A DNA stretch of 64,000 bases from Flavobacterium sp. JAS (GCF_020991455.1 NZ_JAJMOX010000010.1:124001-188000); one strand, 5' to 3'. Shown: positions 8,926 to 18,152, numbered from the stretch's first letter. Notes: a model not told the origin generated them from the sequence alone. Numbers and translations: made by a program.

Positions 8926-10014
8926 ATGTTTCTCAAAAAAATAGCGTTTTTAATTTCGTTTTTACTGGTTTCGATTGTTTCAACTTCACAAAGTAAAACC
9001 AATACATTTCTGTATGAAGGCCGGGTTGAGAAACTCCAAAATAATACTGTTGTTTTAATTGGCACAGCTTCATTGGTTTCTTTTAATTTTACAGGAAATG
9101 AATGTTTAATTACATTGCAAAGTGTAAATTCTTATGAACATCATAATTATGTTTCCTTAGTTCTGGACGGAAAATATATTGGAAAAATCAGAATTGAAAA
9201 AGGTGCAGCACAATCTTTTCCGATAAAAATTACTTCAAATAAAAAAGAACATCACCTTGAGATTTATAAAAATACAGAAGCACAAAGCGGAAATATTTTG
9301 TTTGCAGGTACAACTGCAAAACTGACTTCAATTTCTGCCAAAAAGAAAAAGAAAATTGAATTTATAGGAGATTCTATAACCTGTGCGGCGGCAAGTGATT
9401 CGGTTGATTGTGATTCGGGCGAATATATGGATCATCATAACGGATATTATGCTTATGGAGCAGTACTTTCCAGAGAAATTGGCGTTGATTATTTGATGAG
9501 TTCTGTTTCCGGAATTGGGATGTACAGAAACTGGAATGATGAGAATAAAGATGAAGCCATTATGCCTGATGTTTACCAAAATTTATACTTAACAAAAGAT
9601 GCATCGAAACCTAAATATGATTTTGCTTTTCAGCCCAATATTATCAGTATTGCTTTAGGAACCAATGATTTTTCTGGCGGAGACGGCAAAAAAGAGCGTT
9701 TGCCTTTTAATGCAGAAAAGTACGTGTCAAATTACATCAATTTTATAAAGATGTTGTACAAACACAATCCGAAAGCGCAAATTGTGATTACAAATAGTCC
9801 AATGGTAAATGGCGAGAAAGCAGTTGTTTTTGAAGATTGTCTGAATAAAGTGAAGAACGCTTTCGCCGAAGATAAAAAACACAAAACGATTCAGATTTTT
9901 AAATTTAAACCAATGACACCAAAAGGCTGTTTAGGACATCCGGATGTTGCTGATCAAAAAGTCATGGCAGATGAATATGCTCCGTTTTTAAAAAAGCTGT
10001 TAAATGAAAAATAA
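8926..10014 (+). CDS. SGNH-hydrolase acetylesterase, carbohydrate esterase family 2-like
   Basis: A 362-residue secreted protein with a signal peptide (cut near STSQS, residue 21). An N-terminal beta-rich jelly-roll region (about 25-135) precedes an SGNH hydrolase domain: FIGDSITCA with nucleophile S150, the ALGTNDFSG block near residue 245, and GHPDVADQ with catalytic H338. This two-domain order is that of CE2 esterases, which are known to deacetylate glucomannan and related oligosaccharides, often at O-6. It overlaps the next esterase gene by 11 bp, so the pair is co-translated. In this PUL it would strip acetyls from imported glucomannan. Family assignment is by motif and architecture only. 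Confidence 0.83.
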   Translation: MFLKKIAFLISFLLVSIVSTSQSKTNTFLYEGRVEKLQNNTVVLIGTASLVSFNFTGNECLITLQSVNSYEHHNYVSLVLDGKYIGKIRIEKGAAQSFPIKITSNKKEHHLEIYKNTEAQSGNILFAGTTAKLTSISAKKKKKIEFIGDSITCAAASDSVDCDSGEYMDHHNGYYAYGAVLSREIGVDYLMSSVSGIGMYRNWNDENKDEAIMPDVYQNLYLTKDASKPKYDFAFQPNIISIALGTNDFSGGDGKKERLPFNAEKYVSNYINFIKMLYKHNPKAQIVITNSPMVNGEKAVVFEDCLNKVKNAFAEDKKHKTIQIFKFKPMTPKGCLGHPDVADQKVMADEYAPFLKKLLNEK

Positions 10015-11386
10015 TATATTTAAGTTTGTTTTCATTCTGATGATTTCCAGTACTATGATGGCAAACGTTACACTTCCGAATATTTTTGACGACAATATGG
10101 TTTTACAACGCAACTCCGAAGTGAAAATTTGGGGTTGGGCAAATCCAAAAGAAGAAATCAAATTGGTTTCCAGCTGGAACAATAAGGAATATAAAGTTGT
10201 CGCGAATAATCAGGCGCAATGGGAACTTCACATAAAAACGCCCGAAGCCGGCGGACCCTATACCATTTCTATAAAAGGATATAACGAAGTCATTCTTAAA
10301 AATATTCTGATTGGTGAAGTTTGGGTTTGTTCCGGACAATCCAACATGGAAATGTCTGCAAGTTGGGGAATCGATAATGGCAAAGAAGAAATGAAAAATG
10401 CGACAAATCCGAATATTCGTTTTTTCTTAGTTCCAAAATTAACCGCTACAAGTCCGCAGAATAATTTATCAGGAAACTGGACAGAATCAACTCCGGAAAC
10501 CATGAAATACTTCAGTGCGATTGGCTATTTCTTTGCCAAGCGCTTACGAGAAGATTTAAAAAATGTACCAATTGGATTAATATCTTCTAACTGGGGCGGA
10601 ACTCCTGCTGAAATCTGGATGCCGGAAGAAGTGGTTCAGAATGATCCTATTTTACTTGAAAATGCCAAAAAGCTTAACGAACAGGAATATGGTCCACGTC
10701 AGCCTGGACGTGCTTACAATGCCATGATTTATCCGTTTGTGGGTTTTAAAATTGCCGGAACGCTTTGGTATCAAGGCGAATCAAATGTTGGTTCGTTGGT
10801 TTATGATAAAACATTATCGGCTTTGATTACCTCTTGGAGAAAAGCATGGCAAGACGAATTTCCTTTTTATTACGTCCAGATTGCGCCTTATAAAACGGGA
10901 AGTAATAATTTCTCTAATGTTATTGTAAGAGATTCTCAAAGAAAAACTCTGAAAGAAGTTCCGAAAACGGGAATGGTTCTGACAAGCGATATTTCGGATA
11001 CGATAGATATTCATCCAAAGAATAAAAAAGATGTTGGAATTCGTTTGGCAAATCTGGCTTTAGCCGATATTTATAAAACGAATACTAATTTGGTAAACGG
11101 ACCACTTTTCAAAAATTTCAAAATAGAAAAAAACAAAGTAATTGTTTCGTTTGATTATTCTGAAGGATTGTACTTTAAGAATAAAATATCGAATCAATTT
11201 GAAGTGGCTGGAGCCGATGGAATTTTCTTTCCTGCAGAAGCTTCGATCAAAAATAATCAGGTGATTTTGACAAGTAAAAAAGTTGAAAATCCAGCGAAAG
11301 TGAGATTTGCATGGGGAAATACAATTCAATCGGATTTGTTTAATAAAGCTAATTTGCCGGCTTCTTGTTTTACGGAAGAATTTTAG
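10004..11386 (+). CDS. Sialate O-acetylesterase-like carbohydrate esterase (SASA domain)
   Basis: A 460-residue precursor with a signal peptide (MKNNIFKFVFILMISSTMMA). It has the SASA/DUF303 motif VWVCSGQSNMEMS (nucleophilic serine in GQSNM, about residue 109), the second block ISSNWGGTPAEIWMP, GTLWYQGESN, and a C-terminal beta domain. Although named for sialic acid, family members occur in PULs as general sugar O-acetylesterases. Starting inside the CE2-like gene, it probably supplies a second regiospecificity for acetylated mannan (inference). No terminator follows; a block of intergenic repeats separates it from the GH3 gene. Confidence 0.85.
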   Translation: MKNNIFKFVFILMISSTMMANVTLPNIFDDNMVLQRNSEVKIWGWANPKEEIKLVSSWNNKEYKVVANNQAQWELHIKTPEAGGPYTISIKGYNEVILKNILIGEVWVCSGQSNMEMSASWGIDNGKEEMKNATNPNIRFFLVPKLTATSPQNNLSGNWTESTPETMKYFSAIGYFFAKRLREDLKNVPIGLISSNWGGTPAEIWMPEEVVQNDPILLENAKKLNEQEYGPRQPGRAYNAMIYPFVGFKIAGTLWYQGESNVGSLVYDKTLSALITSWRKAWQDEFPFYYVQIAPYKTGSNNFSNVIVRDSQRKTLKEVPKTGMVLTSDISDTIDIHPKNKKDVGIRLANLALADIYKTNTNLVNGPLFKNFKIEKNKVIVSFDYSEGLYFKNKISNQFEVAGADGIFFPAEASIKNNQVILTSKKVENPAKVRFAWGNTIQSDLFNKANLPASCFTEEF

Positions 11387-11395
11387 ATTTTTTGC

Positions 11396-11440
11396 CCGCG
11401 GATTGTACGGATTTAAACGGATTTATGCGGATTTTATTTT
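11396..11440. repeat. GCGGATTTAAACGGATTT-type intergenic repeat
   Basis: Tandem imperfect units (gcggattgtacggattt, aaacggatttatgcggatttt) of a family seen again at 15321-15430 and 20834-20932. The first element in the 408-bp gap before the GH3 gene. Confidence 0.6.
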
Positions 11441-11472
11441 GTTTGGTTTCAGATCGATCTTTGCGTTGGTTG

Positions 11473-11574
11473 TGTCATTTCGACGAAGGAGAAATCACAT
11501 TAGTAGCTCGACAAAGATTGGCGACTTAGATTGTGGAATTTCTTGTGCGATTTCTCCCTTCGGTCGAAATGACA
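11473..11574. repeat. Imperfect inverted repeat (TGTCATTTCGAC family)
   Basis: Arms at 11473-11496 (TGTCATTTCGACGAAGGAG...) and 11549-11574 are complementary apart from two extra bases in the second arm. The loop is about 52 nt. Short open frames across it are not genes. Confidence 0.75.
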
Positions 11575-11605
11575 AGATTGGGTATTAAAAACAAAAAGGT
11601 TCTCA

Positions 11606-11711
11606 TTTACCGTAAATCTCGTGAGGGATAGCAGTGGAAAGCCCACAGCCTGACGAAGGAAGTGCGAGGACTTGAAACGAATAGCCCGATTCGCTGCGGC
11701 GAACACGCCCA
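11606..11711. repeat. REP-like intergenic element (GAGGGATAGCAGTGG...AACACGCCC)
   Basis: GC-richer than its surroundings, with the 'gagggatagcagtggaaagccc' and 'aatagcccgattcgctgcggcgaacacgccc' segments that I recognise from intergenic elements of Flavobacterium genomes. It is followed by a degenerate cttag/gcct-rich stretch up to 11770. Confidence 0.5.
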
Positions 11712-11794
11712 AATTACTAAACTCAAAAGCTTAGAAGCTCAGTGCCTCAGAACCTTAGCGCCTTAAAAATAAACTATCTGACCATTAAGCCATT

Positions 11795-14092
11795 ATGAAA
11801 AATAAAAAAATAATAACCATTGGGATTTTTGCCCTGTTTACTGTTGGAAATATGAATGCACAGAAAAAGCCGTATTTGGATAAAAATAAAAGTATTGAAG
11901 AACGTATTGATCTTCTTTTGCCTTTGATGACTTTGGAGGAAAAAGTGGGGCAAATGAATCAATATAACGGTTTTTGGGATGTGACGGGACCGGCTCCAAA
12001 AGGCGGAACTGCGGAGTTGAAATATGACCATTTACGAAAAGGCTGGGTGGGTTCGATGCTGACGGTTCGCGGTGTGAAAGAAGTTCGTGCGGTTCAGAAA
12101 ATTGCAGTAGAAGAAACTCGTTTGGGAATTCCGCTGATTATAGGTTTTGATGTGATTCACGGTTATAAAACGTTGAGTCCAATTCCGTTGGCAGAAGCGG
12201 CGAGTTGGGATTTAGAAGCGATTAAAAAATCGGCGGCGATTGCGGCTGATGAAGCTTCGGCATCTGGAATTAACTGGACTTTTGGACCAAATGTCGATGT
12301 GGCAAACGATGCGCGTTGGGGTCGTGTGATGGAAGGTGCGGGTGAAGATCCGTATTTGGGAAGTAAAATTGGCGCTGCAAGAGTTAAAGGTTTTCAGGGC
12401 GAAACTATTGCCGATTTGGCTAAAGTAAATACAATCGCAGCTTGTGCAAAACATTTTGCTGCTTATGGTTTTGTAGAAGCCGGACTCGAATATAATATTG
12501 TAGATATTAGTAATTCTAAATTATATAACTCTGTTTTACCGCCTTTTAAAGCTACGGTAGATGCGGGTGTTCGTACGTTTATGAATTCGTTTAATACTTT
12601 GAATGGCGTTCCGGCAACCGGAAATGCGTTTTTACAAAGGGATATTCTAAAAGGAAAATGGAAGTTTGACGGTTTTGTGATTTCAGATTATGCTTCGATC
12701 CGAGAAATGATTGCGCACGGTTATGCAAAAGATGAAGCTGATGCAACTGCAAAAGCGGTTATTGCAGGCTCTGATATGGATATGGAGTCGTATTTATACG
12801 TGGCAAAATTAGCTGATTTGGTGAAAGAGGGAAAAGTAAAAGAATCTTTGGTTGACGATGCGGTTCGTAGAATTTTGCGTGTGAAATTTGAATTAGGATT
12901 GTTTGATGATCCGTACAGATATTGTGATGAAAAGCGTGAGAAAGCGATTGTTGGAAGTAAAGCCAATAATGACGCCGTTCTGGACATGGCAAAAAAATCA
13001 ATTGTATTATTGAAGAATGAAAAGAATTTGCTTCCGCTGAAAAAATCAGGGCAGAAAATTGCTTTGATTGGTGCTTTGGCAAATGATAAAAATAGTCCGT
13101 TAGGAAGTTGGAGAATTGCATCGGATAATAATACGGCAGTTTCTGTTCTTGAAGGAATGCAGCAATATAAAGACAATCAGTTGACATTTGAAAAAGGTGC
13201 TGATTTAATTGTTGGGAAAACGAGTTTCTTAGATGAGGTGATTTTTAACACAACTGATAAAAGCGGATTTGAAGCTGCAAAAACAGCTGTAAAAAATGCT
13301 GATGTTGTGGTGATGGTTTTGGGAGAACATGGTTTTCAGAGTGGTGAGGGCAGAAGTAGGACTGATCTTAATTTGCCTGGAGTTCAGCAGGAATTATTAG
13401 AAGAAATTTATAAAGTAAATCCAAATATTGTTTTGGTTTTGAATAATGGTCGTCCGTTAAGTATCCCATGGGCTGCAGAGCATGTTCCAGCCATTGTTGA
13501 AGCCTGGCAACTGGGAACTCAAACCGGAAATGCTGTGGCACAGGTTTTATATGGAGATTATAACCCGAGTGGAAAATTACCAATGTCTTTCCCGAGAAAT
13601 GTGGGACAGGTTCCAATTTACTACAATAAATACAGTACAGGAAGACCAACTGATGTTGATGAAAATGTGTTTTGGTCGCATTATACTGATGTTGCGAAAA
13701 CACCTCAATTTCCGTTTGGTTTTGGATTGAGTTATACTAAGTTTGATTATAAAAACTTGAAATTAAACAAAACCGCTTTTGCAAAAGGAGAAAACGTACA
13801 AGTGAGTGTTGAAGTGAGTAATTCAGGGAATTATGACGGAAAAGAAGTCGTTCAGTTGTATATTCATGATGAATATGCAAGCATTGTTCGACCAATTAAA
13901 GAATTAAAAGGTTTTGAGTTAATAAACTTGAAAAAAGGTGAAACTAAAACCATAACTTTTACTTTGACAGATAAGGAACTTGGATTTTATGATAATGAAG
14001 GGAATTACTTAGTAGAACCTGGAACTTTTAAAATTATGGTTGGAGGAAGTTCTGATAAAGGTTTAACGAGTGGTTTTGAGATAAAAGAGTAA
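11795..14092 (+). CDS. bglX: GH3 beta-glucosidase (BglX-like)
   Basis: A 765-residue secreted protein with a signal peptide (cut near NMNAQ, residue 24). It has the full GH3 layout: a TIM-barrel domain with KHFAAYG and nucleophile D298 in GFVISDYAS, an alpha/beta sandwich containing GEHGFQSGEGRSRTDL (acid/base Glu region), and a C-terminal fibronectin-III-like domain ending near residue 760. Length matches BglX (about 765). It releases terminal beta-linked glucose from oligosaccharides in the periplasm; in a glucomannan PUL it would trim non-reducing glucosyl units. Specificity for glucose rather than mannose or xylose is inferred. Confidence 0.9.
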   Translation: MKNKKIITIGIFALFTVGNMNAQKKPYLDKNKSIEERIDLLLPLMTLEEKVGQMNQYNGFWDVTGPAPKGGTAELKYDHLRKGWVGSMLTVRGVKEVRAVQKIAVEETRLGIPLIIGFDVIHGYKTLSPIPLAEAASWDLEAIKKSAAIAADEASASGINWTFGPNVDVANDARWGRVMEGAGEDPYLGSKIGAARVKGFQGETIADLAKVNTIAACAKHFAAYGFVEAGLEYNIVDISNSKLYNSVLPPFKATVDAGVRTFMNSFNTLNGVPATGNAFLQRDILKGKWKFDGFVISDYASIREMIAHGYAKDEADATAKAVIAGSDMDMESYLYVAKLADLVKEGKVKESLVDDAVRRILRVKFELGLFDDPYRYCDEKREKAIVGSKANNDAVLDMAKKSIVLLKNEKNLLPLKKSGQKIALIGALANDKNSPLGSWRIASDNNTAVSVLEGMQQYKDNQLTFEKGADLIVGKTSFLDEVIFNTTDKSGFEAAKTAVKNADVVVMVLGEHGFQSGEGRSRTDLNLPGVQQELLEEIYKVNPNIVLVLNNGRPLSIPWAAEHVPAIVEAWQLGTQTGNAVAQVLYGDYNPSGKLPMSFPRNVGQVPIYYNKYSTGRPTDVDENVFWSHYTDVAKTPQFPFGFGLSYTKFDYKNLKLNKTAFAKGENVQVSVEVSNSGNYDGKEVVQLYIHDEYASIVRPIKELKGFELINLKKGETKTITFTLTDKELGFYDNEGNYLVEPGTFKIMVGGSSDKGLTSGFEIKE

Positions 14093-14095
14093 AGT

Positions 14096-14231
14096 TTTTG
14101 CCACAAAGACACAAAGACGCCATTTTTTTTTCGCCACGAATTCACGAATTAATTGTTTGAAAATTCGTGAATTCGTGGCGATTTTCTAATTTGAATAAAA
14201 AGCTTAGCGTCTTTGTGTCTTTGTGGCAAAA
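14096..14231. repeat. Nested double inverted repeat
   Basis: The outer arms (25 bp, 14096-14120 and 14207-14231, CCACAAAGACACAAAGACG type) enclose a second perfect 20-bp pair (14131-14150 and 14162-14181, CGCCACGAATTCACGAATT). The inner pair belongs to the same family as 8731-8822. The whole element could fold into a cruciform or terminator-like structure after the GH3 gene. Confidence 0.88.
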
Positions 14232-14291
14232 CTTCGGGAGTTTTTTGTATTTTTAAAACCTATTAAAACTTCCAACCATTAAATCAAAAAA

Positions 14292-15248
14292 ATGAAATAT
14301 AACAGATGTGGAAAAAGCGGGTTATTACTACCTGAAATTTCTTTAGGATTATGGCACAATTTCGGCTCAGTTGATAATTTTGATAATGCAGAATGTATCG
14401 CTGTAGAAGCTTTTGATAAAGGAATTACGCATTATGATCTTGCTAATAATTACGGACCGGTTCCAGGTTCTGCTGAGACTAATTTTGGTAAAATTCTGTG
14501 GCATAATTTTCAGGGAAATTTGCGTGACGAAATCATTATTTCGACCAAAGCCGGTTACACGATGTGGGACGGACCTTATGGCGATTGGGGTTCCCGTAAA
14601 TATTTATTGTCAAGTCTGGACCAGAGTTTAAAAAGAATGAAAGTTGATTATGTAGATATATTTTATTCACATCGTCCAGATCCTGAAACACCAATTGAGG
14701 AAACCATGATGGCTTTAGACTATGCTGTAAGAAGCGGAAAAGCATTGTATGTTGGAATCAGTAATTATTCGGCAGAACAAACTCGGGTTGCAGTTGATGT
14801 TTTAAAACAATTAGGAACGCCGTGTTTGATTCACCAAGCTAAGTATTCGATGTTAGAACGTTGGGTCGAAAATGGTTTACTGGATGTTCTCGAAGAAAAA
14901 GGAGTAGGCTGTATTGCGTTTTCGCCTTTGGCACAAGGACTTTTAACGGATAAATATTTAAACGGTATTCCTGAAAATTCAAGAGCACATAATCCAAACG
15001 GACATTTAAAAGAAGATGAGGTTACTTCTGAAAGAATCCAAAAATTAGTGCAACTGAATGAAATTGCTCAAAATCGTAATCAATCTTTAGCACAAATGGC
15101 TTTGGCGTGGCTGCAAAAAGACAAACGAATTACCTCGGTTTTAATTGGTGCAAGTTCAGTGAGACAGTTAAATAATAATATTGATTGTTTGCAAAGTTTG
15201 GAATTTACACATGATGAATTGAATGCAATTGAAAAAATATTAGCATAA
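14292..15248 (+). CDS. Aldo/keto reductase, YghZ (GAP reductase)-like
   Basis: A 318-residue cytoplasmic NADPH-dependent oxidoreductase. The AKR catalytic tetrad regions are visible: THYDLANNYGP (Asp47/Tyr52 region), STKAGYTMWDG with the lysine, and HRPDPETPIEE with the histidine. The TMWDGPYGDWGSRKYLLSSLDQSLKRM stretch is characteristic of the YghZ/AKR14 group, which reduces L-glyceraldehyde 3-phosphate and other aldehydes. No signal peptide. It sits inside the mannan PUL but is separated from the GH3 gene by the nested repeat, so its role in glycan catabolism is uncertain; it may reduce a sugar or aldehyde product (inference). Confidence 0.88.
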   Translation: MKYNRCGKSGLLLPEISLGLWHNFGSVDNFDNAECIAVEAFDKGITHYDLANNYGPVPGSAETNFGKILWHNFQGNLRDEIIISTKAGYTMWDGPYGDWGSRKYLLSSLDQSLKRMKVDYVDIFYSHRPDPETPIEETMMALDYAVRSGKALYVGISNYSAEQTRVAVDVLKQLGTPCLIHQAKYSMLERWVENGLLDVLEEKGVGCIAFSPLAQGLLTDKYLNGIPENSRAHNPNGHLKEDEVTSERIQKLVQLNEIAQNRNQSLAQMALAWLQKDKRITSVLIGASSVRQLNNNIDCLQSLEFTHDELNAIEKILA

Positions 15249-15320
15249 AATTTTTATAGACATATACCGTAGGGCAATGTCATTAAGTTAAGCTTTTAGA
15301 AAATAAAATTATTGCAAATC

Positions 15321-15430
15321 AAATCCGTTTTTATCCTCGTTTTTACGAAGTAAATCTGTTTTATCCGCGTCAAAATTAGACGCTGATTTTACTGATTCGC
15401 TAAAGCGAAAACGCTGATAAAAGCGGATTT
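15321..15430. repeat. Intergenic repeat; bases 15321-15370 mirror 20834-20883
   Basis: Bases 15321-15370 are the reverse complement of 20834-20883 with 47 of 50 positions identical. Within the element, arm 15321-15340 pairs imperfectly (17/20) with 15411-15430, and a small hairpin (TTCGCTAAAGCGAA) lies near 15394-15407. It occupies most of the 293-bp convergent gap between the aldo/keto reductase and GH5_7 genes. Confidence 0.8.
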
Positions 15431-15500
15431 TTCTAATTACTTTCTTGATTAAACTGTTAAGTAATTTTATAGATTTGCCCTTAATTTAAAGACATTGACT

Positions 15501-15524
15501 GTAGAGACGCACAGCAGTGCATCT
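15501..15524. repeat. 24-nt GTAGAGACGCAC...GCATCT element
   Basis: Begins GTAGAGACGCACAGCAGTGC and matches the element at 33626-33649 in 22 of 24 positions. It resembles half of a palindromic repeat common in Bacteroidota intergenic DNA. Confidence 0.6.
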
Positions 15525-15542
15525 ATGTCATGTATGTTAAAA

Positions 15543-16829
15543 TTATTTTTTCAATTCCTGATTGTATTTTTTCACAATCTCTAATGTTGATTTATCCGAA
15601 GAAAATACAGAATTCAATCCTTGTGGTTCTTGCGGCGGATCAGTCGTTAAAGGATCTCCGGGACTCCATTTTCCGGTTACGTTAACCGCTTTTCCTTCTC
15701 CACCAAAACCCCAGAAATTTGCCGCTTGCAACGGACCATTATTTTTACGGCTATCGGCAACACGGCTGAAAATATAGTTATAGAAAATATCTCTATTCGC
15801 AGCAGCTGCCGTTGCCAGTAAGCTTTCGTTTTCTCTTCCCAAACCAAATTCTTCAATAATAATAGGGCGTTTCAAATTATTGGCAACTTTGATGTGATCG
15901 TCAATATATTTCCCTGCATTTTCCAGCGTTGTTGGTATTGTTTTTTCGGCGTTGTCAGCCTTAAACCAGCCCCAGTTTTTAGGCCAAATGTGCATTGTCA
16001 AATAATCAATTTTCGGATTTTGATGTGTCCTTTCGAAAATTTCCATGCTATCATTAGAACTATTTTTTCCTTCAGAACCTGTAGAAATCAGGTGATTTTT
16101 GTCTAAATTATCTATTAAATCTACAATATTGTTGAGCCAAACCGTAAATTTCGCCTCATTTTCTACTGTAAAAAGTCTCGGTTCATTTCCAACCTGCCAC
16201 GCCATAATTGTATTGTCTTCAGTGTATTTTTTATGCGAATAGGCATTCGTTCTTCCAATAATTAACTTTACATGATTCTCCAAACCTTTCATGCAAGGTT
16301 CACAGCTATAAAATTGCTCCGTATAGGCCATAAATTGTGGCCATGTATTTGGAGCAATATTCGGAACCGGAATAGGACCTTTACCGTTCCATTCTAAATA
16401 TTGCGACATTCCGCCAGACCATTCCCAGTTATTTGTCAAGTACAAAACCGCATACATCTTGCGTTTGCTCATTTCATTGATTAGAAAATCCAATCCGTCA
16501 AGCAAATCTTCATCATATTTTCCCTGTTCGTATTGTAAAGCCGGACGAACGGTAAAATCATATTTTCCGCCATCGCCGCCAACCAAAATTCGTAAATTAT
16601 CGATTCCATATTTCTGCATCAAATCCAGTTCGCGAAGTAATCTTTTTCGGTCGCCCACTTTTTTCGAAGCCAGTAAACTTCCGTACCAATAATTCGTTCC
16701 AATGTATGCGTACGGTTTATTGCCTTTGTAAAATTGCGTTCCTTTTACCGTAATTCTTTCCTGCGCCTGACAGGCAATCGAAGAATAAATCAAAGAAAAT
16801 AGTAGTGTTTTTAGAAATCTATTTTTCAT
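15543..16829 (-). CDS. GH5_7 endo-beta-1,4-mannanase
   Basis: A 428-residue secreted protein. The N-terminus (FSLIYSSIACQAQ) could be cut by signal peptidase I after AQA or be lipidated at Cys20; I cannot decide. The TIM barrel shows the GH5_7 start KGTQFYKGNKPYAYIGTNYWYG, LRILVGGDGG, the acid/base E216 in WQVGNEPRLF and the nucleophile E327 in IIIEEFGLG. Such enzymes cleave internal beta-1,4-mannosyl bonds of mannan, galactomannan and glucomannan. Probably the last gene of the leftward operon (transporter, phosphorylase, epimerase, mannanase), with a 126-bp repeat-bearing gap after the epimerase. Confidence 0.92.
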   Translation of the reverse strand: MKNRFLKTLLFSLIYSSIACQAQERITVKGTQFYKGNKPYAYIGTNYWYGSLLASKKVGDRKRLLRELDLMQKYGIDNLRILVGGDGGKYDFTVRPALQYEQGKYDEDLLDGLDFLINEMSKRKMYAVLYLTNNWEWSGGMSQYLEWNGKGPIPVPNIAPNTWPQFMAYTEQFYSCEPCMKGLENHVKLIIGRTNAYSHKKYTEDNTIMAWQVGNEPRLFTVENEAKFTVWLNNIVDLIDNLDKNHLISTGSEGKNSSNDSMEIFERTHQNPKIDYLTMHIWPKNWGWFKADNAEKTIPTTLENAGKYIDDHIKVANNLKRPIIIEEFGLGRENESLLATAAAANRDIFYNYIFSRVADSRKNNGPLQAANFWGFGGEGKAVNVTGKWSPGDPLTTDPPQEPQGLNSVFSSDKSTLEIVKKYNQELKK

Positions 16830-16864
16830 TAGTTGTATTTTTTGGAGCTGTTTACTTTGTCAGT

Positions 16865-16950
16865 TCGCTATCGCTCGTGTCCTGCTTTTCACTTCAATCT
16901 TTTTATTTTTAAAGAAAAAATAAAAAGGATTTCCGTTGCAATCAGGGCTA
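16865..16950. repeat. REP-like intergenic element (TCGCTATCGCTCGTGTCC...ATCAGGGCTA)
   Basis: A GC-rich flank, an A/T centre and a closing segment (aaaaaggatttccgttgcaatcagggcta) resemble the element at 36831-36904. It separates the epimerase and mannanase genes within the operon. Confidence 0.5.
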
Positions 16951-16955
16951 GGGGT

Positions 16956-18146
16956 TTACGGTTTAATTCGGTTAAGGAGTTCCAGACAAGCACGCCCGTT
17001 GTGATAGGGACATTTCCAGAAACCTGCTTTATCTTTTTCTATTAAAGAATTATCGCGATAAATTCCCCAAAACCATTCTCCGTTTTGTTTGTCCAGAATG
17101 TGTTTTTGTATAAAGTTCCAGTTTTTGAAAACAATGTCTAAATACTTTTCTTCGCCGGTTAATTGATACGCATTATAAAAACCAATCAAAGCTTCTGCTT
17201 GAACCCACCAATGTTTTTCGGCAATTAATTCATCTTTTTCAGGATCAAATTCATACCATAAACCGCCATCAATATCTAAACCTTCTTGTGTGACTTCAGC
17301 CATTTGAATGGCGTGTTTTTTATAATTTGCAATCAAAGTTTTATCTTCCGAAATTTCGGCACATTGTAATAAAAGCCAGGCAGCTTCAATATCATGCCCG
17401 TATGAAATTACATCCGGTTTTTCGATCCAGTTTTCATCAAAAAACAATCGTAAATGTCCTGTTTCGGTATTGATAAAATGTTTTTCGATCGTTTCTAATA
17501 ATTCGATGATATCGCTTTGCAGTTTTTTATCTTTCCAGACTTTAAACAAATTTGCATAGGCTTCTACGATATGCAAATGCGTGTTCATTGTCTTTTTTTC
17601 GTTGGCATCTTTATCGCTCAAACGCAAATCTTCAATAGGTTGCCAATCTCTGGTCAAAGCTTCAAAATAGCCTTTGTTCTCAGGATCATAACTGTGTTCC
17701 TGAATTTTTAAATATAAATTGATGGCTATTTCTAAAGCTTTATTGTCTTTAGAAATATCATAATATTCAGATAATCCGTAGATCGCAAAAGCTAAAGCGT
17801 AAATTTGATTTTTAGTGTCTTTTGGCGTTTTATCGACGTTTATGCTCCAAAATAAACCTCCAAATTCATCGTCATAAAAATAATCTGAAAGAAAATCAAA
17901 AGCACGTTTAGCGATCTCTTTATGACTTTCGTTTTTTGTGATTTTATAACTGGACGAAAAAGTCCATAGAATTCTGGTATTCAAAACTGAACCTTTCTCT
18001 GTATTGGCAATAATATGGTCGTTGAAATCAATTTGTCCCACAAAACCACCATTTTGATTGTCGATAGTATGTTCCGACCAATATTTTAAAATGGAATCAA
18101 GTTCGGCTGATAATTCAGCTTTAAGTTGCTTTAGTTGTATTGACAC
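16956..18146 (-). CDS. Mannobiose/cellobiose 2-epimerase (AGE superfamily)
   Basis: A 396-residue cytoplasmic (alpha/alpha)6-barrel protein without signal peptide. Catalytic-region motifs of the family are visible: SYGHDIEAAWLLLQCAE (His/Glu pair near 250), EKHWWVQAEALIGFYNAY near 320, and GFWKCPYHNGRACLE near the C-terminus. Length is typical of cellobiose 2-epimerases (about 390-410). The start is GTG at 18146. It lies 6 bp downstream of the GH130 gene; that pairing is the known signature of the mannobiose pathway, in which the epimerase converts beta-1,4-mannobiose to mannosylglucose. The reducing-end C2 chemistry is family knowledge; substrate choice comes from context. Confidence 0.9.
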   Translation of the reverse strand: MSIQLKQLKAELSAELDSILKYWSEHTIDNQNGGFVGQIDFNDHIIANTEKGSVLNTRILWTFSSSYKITKNESHKEIAKRAFDFLSDYFYDDEFGGLFWSINVDKTPKDTKNQIYALAFAIYGLSEYYDISKDNKALEIAINLYLKIQEHSYDPENKGYFEALTRDWQPIEDLRLSDKDANEKKTMNTHLHIVEAYANLFKVWKDKKLQSDIIELLETIEKHFINTETGHLRLFFDENWIEKPDVISYGHDIEAAWLLLQCAEISEDKTLIANYKKHAIQMAEVTQEGLDIDGGLWYEFDPEKDELIAEKHWWVQAEALIGFYNAYQLTGEEKYLDIVFKNWNFIQKHILDKQNGEWFWGIYRDNSLIEKDKAGFWKCPYHNGRACLELLNRIKP

Positions 18147-18152
18147 GACGAT

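Noticed and set aside
8625..9065. Minus-strand 146-residue frame
   Set aside because: Spans a long inverted repeat and overlaps the start of the CE2-like gene; no family features.
10004..11386. Sialic acid utilisation
   Set aside because: The SASA-family esterase is the only hint; no sialidase, sialic acid transporter or lyase gene is present, and the locus fits mannan instead.
11307..11712. Open frames on both strands in the gap before the GH3 gene
   Set aside because: They fall entirely on intergenic repeats (palindromic elements) and have no conserved protein features.
14096..14231. CRISPR array
   Set aside because: The repeats are palindromic pairs, not regularly spaced direct repeats with unique spacers, and no cas genes are present.
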